The notes below the pieces were generated by a model. It saw nothing but the letters and a program-made list of their open reading frames with translations, was not told the origin of the DNA and searched no databases. Of a stretch of 7,994 nt of DNA, positions 1-5,610 are shown piece after piece. A program made the translations under genes and the position numbers. The stretch covers positions 1 through 7,994 of the forward strand of contig JABDJY010000032.1 of the NCBI GenBank assembly GCA_013003285.1, in the 5' to 3' direction. This stretch comes from Alphaproteobacteria bacterium (GTDB lineage Bacteria; Pseudomonadota; Alphaproteobacteria; UBA6615). Numbering within the stretch: position 1 is the first letter of the stretch; the number at the start of each line of letters is the position of its first letter.

Positions 1-618
1 AGCTCTTTCGACTGGCCGGAAGTTCGCTCCCTGGTGAGGGTCGGCGGCGGTGAGGCCGTTTCCGGGCCGGAATTGGCGCTGGCACAAGGAAGAGAGCAAT
101 TTTCTCAAGGCAATTATGGTATTGCGATCGATTCATTTAATGCTGCCGTGAACCTTGATCGGAACTCCATCCGAGCCCTAAATGGTTTGGCCGCAAGTTA
201 CGATAATCTCGGCCGGTTCGACTTGGCCCAACGCTATTACGCGAGCGCAATTGCCCTTGATCCCAATTCCGCGGTCACAATGAACAACGCCGGCTACTCT
301 CAGCTGATGCAGGGGAATGTCGAAGACGCGATGAGGTTGTTCGAAGTGGCGGCAAAACTGGACCCGGAGAATTCGCGCATCATTGCAAACACTGAACTGG
401 CCGTAAATATGCTGGGCTACGACGTCAGACGGTCGCCGATTGAGCAGGTTGCGGTCGTCGAATTGGTAGACACGGCAACGCCAAAAATGTGGATTGAGAA
501 AACCGCCGATCGGGTACATACGCTTGTAACCAAGCCTGATCTTGAGTTTCTCGAGCAGGCCGCACGGCTGCAGGTCGATCCGCGGATTGTGAGTCTTGGT
601 GGTGCGCGTCAGCGCTAA
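1..618 (+). CDS. TPR-repeat protein of a tad locus (5' end outside window)
   Basis: The frame is open from base 1 and no start is forced inside the window; a GTG at 34 exists but coding-like sequence continues upstream of it, so I treat the gene as 5'-partial. Counting from that GTG, three consecutive tetratricopeptide repeats are visible at about residues 14-46, 47-80 and 81-114, each with the G/Y/A and terminal LDPN-like signature (ALDPNS, KLDPEN). A C-terminal segment of about 80 residues is not TPR and I do not recognise it. The gene overlaps the next one by 23 bases and belongs to the same operon as a TPR lipoprotein and a prepilin peptidase, which points to a TadD-like role as a scaffold for assembly of a Tad/Flp pilus. 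The MNNAGYSQLMQG stretch resembles HNNMGYSYLLQG in the next gene, so the two may be paralogues. The function is inferred from context; the TPR assignment is solid. Confidence 0.8.
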   Translation, partial: SSFDWPEVRSLVRVGGGEAVSGPELALAQGREQFSQGNYGIAIDSFNAAVNLDRNSIRALNGLAASYDNLGRFDLAQRYYASAIALDPNSAVTMNNAGYSQLMQGNVEDAMRLFEVAAKLDPENSRIIANTELAVNMLGYDVRRSPIEQVAVVELVDTATPKMWIEKTADRVHTLVTKPDLEFLEQAARLQVDPRIVSLGGARQR

Positions 619-1570
619 CGCGGTTGCGCCGGAATTGATTGTTGGACTGAAGGCTCGTCGCTGGATTATTCTCGCCGGCGCGCTTTTGGTGCTGTCGGCG
701 TGTACCGAGCTCGGCCTTGATGGTGCCGGTCAGCCGTCCCTTTCGGAAGAAACCGTCGATCCTGTGCGTGAGGCGTTGGCGTCGAATGTTTCGCTCGAAG
801 ATGCGAATGCTGCTCTCGAGAATAAGGACTATGACACCGCATATGATTTATTGCGGCAATATTTGGTTTTCAATCCCAGCGACGACGCCGCCAAGATAAG
901 CTTGGCGCGTACATATCTGGGCCGCAACGAAGGCCGTAACGCACAAACCATTCTGGACTCTCTTTCTAAAGACGCTCGCGAAAGCGCCGAAATCAGCATG
1001 ATCCGCGGTTTGGCCCTATTGATTATCGGCGAGCGTGCCGAGGCAAGCGAGCATCTCGAACTCTCGTTGGCCGAAGATCCAACTCTCTGGCGGTCTGCCA
1101 ACGGTCTGGGTTTAATCCATGATTTCGATCAGCAATGGAACGAGGCTGAGGCGAATTATAAGCGTGCTCTGGAGGCCAAGAGCGACGCCGCTGTAGTACA
1201 TAATAATATGGGTTACTCCTATTTGCTTCAGGGGCGCGTCGACGAAGCGGTGACGGCGTTTGCCACCAGTCTCAGACACGAACCGGATCTTGCAATCGCG
1301 CAGACCAATCTAAGGCTCGCACTGGCGGCCAGGGGGCAGTACACCGACGCCATTGCGGGGACCAACAGAGCCCTTCTGCCGCAGGTCTTGAATAATATCG
1401 GCTATGTCGCCATGTCGCGCGGCGATTTTGAATCCGCCGACATTTTCTTCAATCGCGCGATCGATGAAAGTCCGGTTTACTACGATAAGGCGCAGGAAAA
1501 CCTCGAGCGCCTGCATACCCTGGTGGGTGAGCCGGTAGAAGAACGCCGGCTGCAGAGAATCGGTAATTGA
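596..1570 (+). CDS. tadD: TadD-like TPR lipoprotein, Tad pilus assembly
   Basis: From the TTG at 596 the product is 324 residues. A basic stretch (KARRW) and a hydrophobic core lead to a lipobox LSAC with Cys36 as the expected lipidated residue; the next residue is Thr, not Asp, so sorting to the outer membrane is expected. The true start is uncertain: TTG 596, GTG 599, GTG 602 and TTG 635 are all in frame, and a later one would give a more usual lipoprotein signal length. Behind the signal lie about six or seven TPR motifs, roughly residues 65 to 310, including NNMGYSYLLQG and NNIGYVAMSRG. TadD proteins are TPR lipoproteins needed for Tad secretin and pilus assembly. The gene sits directly before a prepilin peptidase with a 4-base overlap (TTGA), which supports this role. 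Another TPR lipoprotein of the same locus is the main alternative. Confidence 0.75.
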   Translation: MVVRVSANAVAPELIVGLKARRWIILAGALLVLSACTELGLDGAGQPSLSEETVDPVREALASNVSLEDANAALENKDYDTAYDLLRQYLVFNPSDDAAKISLARTYLGRNEGRNAQTILDSLSKDARESAEISMIRGLALLIIGERAEASEHLELSLAEDPTLWRSANGLGLIHDFDQQWNEAEANYKRALEAKSDAAVVHNNMGYSYLLQGRVDEAVTAFATSLRHEPDLAIAQTNLRLALAARGQYTDAIAGTNRALLPQVLNNIGYVAMSRGDFESADIFFNRAIDESPVYYDKAQENLERLHTLVGEPVEERRLQRIGN

Positions 1571-2073
1571 GCCAGCCGTTTATCGCGGCGTTGTTTTTGT
1601 ACGGCGCAATCTTGCTCTTGGTCGCGGCGGCGTTGTGGGATGCCGTCACGATGACGATCCCCAATTACTTGGTCTTGGCTGTACTCGCACTATACGTCGC
1701 CAGTCTTGTCGTTAACTTCGTTGTTTCCGATATTTTGTTCGACCTGCTGGCCGCGGTAATTATCTTCATCGTTTGCTTTGTTCTGTTCGCGCTGGGCTGG
1801 CTTGGCGGCGGCGACGCGAAGTTGGCGCCGGGCGCGGTTCTGTGGGTGGGCTATGACGGGTTCCTGGAATTTGTCGTCGCGATGACCCTGGCCGGGGGGG
1901 CTCTGTCTATTGCATTGTTGATTTTGCGCGGCGGGCTGCGCGCTGCCAGTGCGTCACAGGATCGCCTGCCGCTGGTACTGCAATGGGCCAGTCCAATACC
2001 GTATGGTATCGCTATCAGCGCTGGCGCCATCCTGATGATCTGGCTGCAGAATAGCGCCAGTTTACTGTTCTAA
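1567..2073 (+). CDS. tadV: A24-family prepilin peptidase, CpaA/TadV type
   Basis: This is a 168-residue inner-membrane protein that is almost entirely hydrophobic, with about five or six membrane segments. It shows both aspartates of the GxGD aspartic protease family: Asp25 in WDAVTMTIPN at the end of the first membrane segment, and Asp83 in GGGDAKL. The C-terminal PIPYGIAISAGAI block is also typical of the family. The length fits the short CpaA/TadV form, which lacks the N-terminal methyltransferase domain of type IV PilD enzymes. It should cleave the leader of the Flp major pilin and the TadE/F pseudopilins. The start is TTG at 1567, overlapping the stop of the preceding lipoprotein gene; the first ATG (residue 29) lies after the first catalytic Asp and cannot be the start. 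A weak purine-rich site (AGAGAA) lies about eight bases upstream. The position at the end of the operon is compatible with other tad loci. Confidence 0.88.
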   Translation: MSQPFIAALFLYGAILLLVAAALWDAVTMTIPNYLVLAVLALYVASLVVNFVVSDILFDLLAAVIIFIVCFVLFALGWLGGGDAKLAPGAVLWVGYDGFLEFVVAMTLAGGALSIALLILRGGLRAASASQDRLPLVLQWASPIPYGIAISAGAILMIWLQNSASLLF

Positions 2074-2268
2074 TACCGGTCGTTTCGATCTGCGATACTC
2101 GAATTATCCGATCCGTTCAGAAACCATGTCACCAAGGGCCTGGCGCAACGGCTCGAGCTCGGTTTCGTAGCGCCGCCAGCGTTCGACTGAGCCCTGGTTG
2201 ATCGGCTGGCGTACTTGCCATTTGCTCGCGATTTGGACCTGGCCCTTATTCTCATGGGGCCGGACATA

Positions 2269-2271
2269 TTA
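2269..2271 (-). other. In-frame stop codon in sulfotransferase pseudogene
   Basis: On the minus strand the reading FCGLPWEA is followed by TAA and then, in the same frame, YVRPHENKGQVQIASKWQVR. In intact members of the family this stretch is continuous (CGLPWE, about five residues, then FHENK). It is a clear nonsense mutation, not a frame change. Confidence 0.8.
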
Positions 2272-2694
2272 TGCCTCCCAGGGCAGGCCACAGAAGTCGA
2301 TCAGCCGCCGGGCTTCCGCTTCTGTCTCCGAGACCAGCGTTTCATAGCGCACGAGGCTTGTTGCCAGAATTCGATACAGGCCGCATGGGACTTCAGTTTT
2401 TCGGCGAACCCGTCCAGGCTAAACGACAAGGGCTGGCCCTTGACGAAATTCGCTTGAAAGCATGATAGTCCGATATCCATCGGCGAACGCCGACAGTAAA
2501 TAATTCGCGCCTCGGGGAACATCAGCGATATCAGGCCGAGAAACCGGTAGTTGCTTGGCGCCTTGTCCACCACATAACGCGCGGCGCCATCGAACTCGGC
2601 CAGGTGTTTTGCATATTGATTGGCAAAATCACCCAGGACTTTGCGTATTACGCCGTCAGGCGCGGCGCGGATAATGTGGGGGTATGCCATACCC

Positions 2695-2701
2695 TTTTTT
2701 T
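2695..2701 (-). other. Seven-A homopolymer frame change in the pseudogene
   Basis: The minus strand reads CTT then seven A then GGG. Upstream the frame encodes LDLSGMVARLAKLKK; downstream the homologous frame (GMAYPHIIRAAPDGVIRK) needs one extra base. Loss of one A explains it. Transcriptional or -1 ribosomal slippage on the A run could in principle rejoin these two pieces, but the other lesions would still inactivate the gene. Confidence 0.6.
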
Positions 2702-3538
2702 AAGTTTCGCCAAGCGCGCGACCATCCCCGATAGATCCAACAATTCGCCGGCAGCCCCAATCTGCGAATGTCTCGACAGTATTTGTTCGACCAACGTGGT
2801 GCCGGACCGCGGCATGCCGATGACAAATAATAGCCGTGGCATTTGGTCGTCCGATATACGTAGCGACTTGAACAGATCTTCGTCGAATACTTGCTTTGAA
2901 CGGTGTAACAATTCCCGCTCGACTGTTACGTCCGATTTCCGGCCTGCCAGGCTATTACCAAGGTCGCAACATACAAACGCTTGCTTGAAGTCTTTGGCGC
3001 TGTGTAGCGTGGTGGCGACAGCAAAGGCGGCGGACCGCCGCGGGTTGGGTTCGGCCGCACAATTATCAGCCAGCGACTTTGTCGCGGAGAAGGCGTCTTC
3101 CTCGACCAACAGCGCCTTTACTTCTATAGATGCCGGTAACACTCGCCGATTGGCGGGTTTTGCCTTATCGCTTCGCGCCAGTGGACGATCGCGTCGTCGA
3201 ACCTGCCGATACGGCTGAACGCGACGCCTAGATTTTGATGGGCCTCGGCATTATGCGGATCGAGCTGAGCGCCTTTCCAATCGCCGCCACGCCGCCGAAA
3301 AGGTTTTCCCGTTTGACGGTGCATAAGCCGATGATACACCACGCATAGACGCTACCATAGTTGGTGAGCAGGAAGGTTCGGGCCTGGGCTTCTGCCTCGT
3401 CTACGCGGTATTTTTATCGATAACCAGACGGCCTTTAAACTTTCAGAAATTTCAAGGAGTTGGGCACCTTTACACAATATGGGTGTGTGTGAAAAATGTC
3501 TCACCGTATCGGAAAAAACACACTAATTCATATTACAG

Positions 3539-3586
3539 TTGCTGGAGTGACCTTTGATAGATATACGATAAAACTCAAATTATACT
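3539..3586 (+). promoter_or_regulatory. Candidate promoter region of the TolC-family gene
   Basis: Two weak options are seen. One pairs TTGCTG (3539-3544) with TATACG (3562-3567) at a 17-base spacing. The other is the better -10 box TATACT (3581-3586), with TTGATA (3554-3559) upstream but at an overly long 21-base spacing. I cannot choose between them from sequence alone. Confidence 0.3.
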
Positions 3587-3602
3587 CTTCAATTTCTGTA
3601 CC

Positions 3603-3609
3603 GAGGGGG
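3603..3609 (+). promoter_or_regulatory. Ribosome binding site of the TolC-family gene
   Basis: The purine tract GAGGGGG lies just before the ATG at 3612, and no competing start is nearby. It fixes the start and with it the signal peptide. Confidence 0.7.
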
Positions 3610-3611
3610 AC

Positions 3612-4952
3612 ATGCGGCTTTCAATATTAGCAAGCGCGACGATCGCAGTAGTGGTGGCGTGGACAGGCACCGCACAAGCGGCGAGCCTTCAAGACGCGGT
3701 CGATAAGGCCGTCAGCTCAATTCCAGCAATCGGTTCCGCTACGGCGCGGCGGCAATCGTCAGAAGAACGGGTTCGTGTAGAACGCGGCGCGTTGTTCCCG
3801 ACGGTAAACATCCGCGGTGAAACAGGCCTGCAGTATAGTGATACACCTGGGACGCGCCGGCGCGCCTCGCGGGGTAACGACGATGGCGATACGACCCTGT
3901 GGCGCAACGAGGCGCGCATTATCGTAAACCAGTTACTTTATGATGGTGGCACCACCTTTAACCTGGTCGATGAGGCGCAAGGTAACTTGTTGGCGGCGAC
4001 TTTCCGGGTTGACGATGCCAAGCGGTCTGTCGCGTTGCAGGCTATTGCGGCGTATATAGACGTCTTGCGCAACCGCGAGTTTGTGGCGATCGCTGAAGGA
4101 AACGTCACGGCCCATGAACGTCTGCTCGGAAATGTGCGCCAATTGGTCGATTCCGGCCGGGCGTCAGACTCCGACGTCTCTCAGGGTGAATCACGTCTAG
4201 CGCTGGCCGAAGCCAATCTCGAAAATCGCAAGGGTGAATTGCGCGACGCCGAAACCCGGTATTTCCGGTCGGTCGGCGAGGCGCCGGGCGAACTGGATCC
4301 GATCCCGGGTGCGCCCAGCCCCGGCGATATCGATGTGGAAGGCCAGGTTCAGCAGGCCGTTCGCCTCAACCCCGAACTGGCTGTTGCCCGGGCGTTGATC
4401 GATGCCCGTGAAGCGGCGTCGAAAGCGACCGACGGTCTGTTCCGGCCGCGCCTTGAGATGGAACTGTCGGCCAGCGAGGGCAAGAACCTCGATGGCGTCC
4501 GCGGTCGCGACACCGATTATCGCGCCGTTCTCATCCTGACCTGGAACCTCTATCGCGGCGGCGCCGATTCGGCCCGCGCCCGCGAGGCGGCTGCCAACCT
4601 CACCGCGGTTAAGTTCGACGAGGCCGACACGCTGCGCTTCATTCGCGAGCGGGTTGAAGCATCGTTCAAATCGTTTGAGAAAAACGCCGCACGCCAGGGC
4701 CCATTGACTCGTCGCGTGGAGGAGAACCGTAACCTGATAAGCGCTTACGAGCGTCAGTTCGAATTAGGCCAACGGACCTTGCTCGATCTGCTCGACGTTC
4801 AGAACGAGTTGTTCGTCTCGCGCGCCGAATTGATCGACGCCCAGCATAGCGGTCTGTTCGACTATTATGACCTGCTGGCCGCCTCCGGCGAGCTGGGGCC
4901 GCTGTTCGGTATTAACAATACCGAGCAAGTCACGGTGAAGATGTTCGAATAG
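3612..4952 (+). CDS. TolC-family outer-membrane channel, probable exit duct of a type I system
   Basis: The product has 446 residues, the usual TolC size. It starts with a Sec signal peptide (MRLSILASATIAVVVAWTG) and a likely cleavage after AQA at residue 23. The mature protein shows the internal duplication of the family: the first half has NQLLYDGG at about residues 106-113 and the second has LTWNLYRGG at about 309-317, each followed by long Ala-rich, coiled-coil-like helices. The end of the second half carries ELGQRTLLDLLDVQNELF, typical of type I secretion TolC/LapE-like proteins. It should form the trimeric outer-membrane tunnel that joins an inner-membrane ABC transporter and adaptor, neither of which is in the window. 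The gene stands alone, ending in its own terminator, and the next gene encodes a giant type I adhesin. That makes it the likely exporter and anchor of that adhesin (inference). Use in drug efflux is the alternative. Confidence 0.9.
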   Translation: MRLSILASATIAVVVAWTGTAQAASLQDAVDKAVSSIPAIGSATARRQSSEERVRVERGALFPTVNIRGETGLQYSDTPGTRRRASRGNDDGDTTLWRNEARIIVNQLLYDGGTTFNLVDEAQGNLLAATFRVDDAKRSVALQAIAAYIDVLRNREFVAIAEGNVTAHERLLGNVRQLVDSGRASDSDVSQGESRLALAEANLENRKGELRDAETRYFRSVGEAPGELDPIPGAPSPGDIDVEGQVQQAVRLNPELAVARALIDAREAASKATDGLFRPRLEMELSASEGKNLDGVRGRDTDYRAVLILTWNLYRGGADSARAREAAANLTAVKFDEADTLRFIRERVEASFKSFEKNAARQGPLTRRVEENRNLISAYERQFELGQRTLLDLLDVQNELFVSRAELIDAQHSGLFDYYDLLAASGELGPLFGINNTEQVTVKMFE

Positions 4953-4977
4953 ACGAACATTTCGTAATTCTTGTGCC

Positions 4978-5010
4978 AAAGAGGCGCGGCTATGCCGCGC
5001 CTCTTTTTTT
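4978..5010 (+). terminator. Intrinsic terminator after the TolC-family gene
   Basis: An 11-base perfect stem (AGAGGCGCGGC at 4980-4990 with its complement at 4994-5004) closes a TAT loop and is followed at once by a T run; the A/T flanks can extend the stem by two pairs. It lies 25 bases after the stop. A strong hairpin here means that the downstream adhesin gene needs its own promoter. Confidence 0.92.
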
Positions 5011-5127
5011 GTCTTTTGTTTACTTAATCAGCATTTACGATTAACCCCCTGGAGACGGCGGTTGGGCGGCGGATGGCCGGCCCCGAGATCAATCAAGCGA
5101 AGTGCGCCCCATAGCGGTAAAATAACC

Positions 5128-5197
5128 CTCATCCTGAACTGGTCGAAGGATGCGCTGGGGTTGCTGGCGCTTCGTCCTTCGACCAGTTCAGGATGAG
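5128..5197. repeat. REP-like inverted repeat, 23-bp perfect arms
   Basis: The arms CTCATCCTGAACTGGTCGAAGGA (5128-5150, shown here from its two halves CTCATCCTGAAC and TGGTCGAAGGA) and their exact complement (5175-5197) flank a 24-base GC-rich loop. The core CCTTCGACCAGTTCAGGATGAG belongs to a family of short dispersed intergenic repeats common in sphingomonads and other alphaproteobacteria. Such elements are REP/RAYT-like, have no coding capacity, and are probably copied in trans. It lies between a terminator and a promoter, the usual site for these. Confidence 0.85.
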
Positions 5198-5466
5198 CCG
5201 TTGGGCGCCGGATCGTGCATGACAACATTGCGACTTGTGGGGTCGCTCCAAAGCCGCATTATCGTTTGCTGACTGGGCGGTTACGCGGGCCAGCAGACGG
5301 TCTCGCGAAACCTCAAATCGCCCCGGAAATGCAAAAACCATCCTTTCGAAGGGATCAACCGCCGCGTTTTGGGCGGTATAAAAAAACAGTAAAAAAATTG
5401 GTTGGCGTCTACGGCCGCGTTCCGGCGCAATTGAGGTTAATAGGCAAAATTTTATAGAAATCTGCT

Positions 5467-5495
5467 TTGAATTTGCGGAGAAATTCCCTAATAAT
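5467..5495 (+). promoter_or_regulatory. Candidate promoter of the adhesin gene
   Basis: TTGAAT (5467-5472) matches four of six bases of the -35 consensus, and AATAAT (5490-5495) matches five of six of the -10 consensus, at the ideal 17-base spacing within AT-rich DNA. Transcription would begin near 5502 and give a leader of about 110 bases before the ATG at 5611. Confidence 0.45.
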
Positions 5496-5505
5496 TCGTG
5501 AATGT

Positions 5506-5520
5506 TTAACAAGAGGTTAA
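5506..5520. promoter_or_regulatory. Operator-like palindrome at the predicted start of transcription
   Basis: TTAAC, a five-base spacer and GTTAA form a short inverted repeat just downstream of the candidate -10 box. Position and symmetry suit a repressor site for a dimeric regulator, but arms of five bases can arise by chance in AT-rich sequence. Confidence 0.25.
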
Positions 5521-5599
5521 CGGGCAAGCCGGCCACGCAGGATGCACACCGGTAAACGAACAGCCCACCGCCTTAGTTCGCGCATCCAGGCGCTCTTAT

Positions 5600-5606
5600 A
5601 GGAGAG
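5600..5606 (+). promoter_or_regulatory. Ribosome binding site of the adhesin gene
   Basis: AGGAGAG six or so bases before the ATG at 5611 is a near-consensus Shine-Dalgarno sequence. It fixes the start of the adhesin and so the numbering of its N-terminal module, including TAAG at residues 107-110. Confidence 0.85.
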
Positions 5607-5610
5607 TAAT

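Larger units (their letters stand above)
2104..3413 (-). pseudogene. Decayed TPR-sulfotransferase gene
   Basis: Read on the minus strand from about 3413 down to the stop at 2104-2106, the pieces of one TPR plus sulfotransferase protein appear in order but in changing frames. They are DEAEAQARTFLLTNYGSVYAW, then QLDPHNAEAHQNLGVAFSRI (TPR), then a linker and the PAPS 5'-phosphosulfate loop GMPRSGTTLVEQIL (2795-2818), then VVDKAPSNYRFLGLI and the 3'-phosphate block PEARIIYCRRSPMDIGLS, and finally YETLVSETEAEARRLIDFCG and WQVRQPINQGSVERWRRYE. Frame changes fall near 3270, near 3130, at a run of seven A (minus strand) at 2695-2701, and near 2347, where a few codons also seem missing. An in-frame TAA lies at 2269-2271. 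Intact relatives transfer sulfate from PAPS to an unknown acceptor. The start is not recognisable; the 5' end is approximate. Convergent with the tad operon, 30 bases apart. Sequencing error could explain one shift but hardly all of them. Confidence 0.85.
3414..3611. other. AT-rich intergenic spacer upstream of the TolC-family gene
   Basis: About 200 bases between the pseudogene remains and the TolC-family gene. It is clearly richer in A/T than its surroundings and shows no convincing coding sequence on either strand. A minus-strand stretch near 3420-3465 (LLEISESLKA) could be more of the decayed sulfotransferase N terminus, but this is too weak to call. The right half should contain the promoter of the TolC-family gene. 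Confidence 0.6.
5011..5610. other. 600-base intergenic region before the adhesin gene
   Basis: No convincing gene is seen on either strand. The left part holds a REP-like inverted repeat (5128-5197). The middle has a small ACCGCC/GGCGGT hairpin (5358-5377) followed by A-rich DNA. From about 5380 to 5530 the base composition is AT-rich and contains the candidate promoter and an operator-like palindrome, followed by a leader of about 100 bases. Such long control regions are usual before surface adhesin genes. Confidence 0.6.

Noticed and set aside
2604..3218. Plus-strand open frame of 204 codons
   Set aside because: It lies antisense to the sulfotransferase remains, and the minus-strand translation gives clear family motifs while this frame gives none.
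3484..3522. GTGTGT and ACACAC runs that could pair
   Set aside because: Only six simple-repeat bases per arm with a loop of nearly 30 bases; likely chance.
5358..5377. ACCGCC/GGCGGT hairpin as a second terminator
   Set aside because: It is followed by A, not T, on the plus strand, and there is no T run on the other side for the minus strand, so it does not fit an intrinsic terminator in either direction.
5028..5536. Minus-strand open frames through the intergenic region
   Set aside because: They read through the REP-like inverted repeat (giving the typical HPELVEG string) and the promoter region; no ribosome site or recognisable domain.
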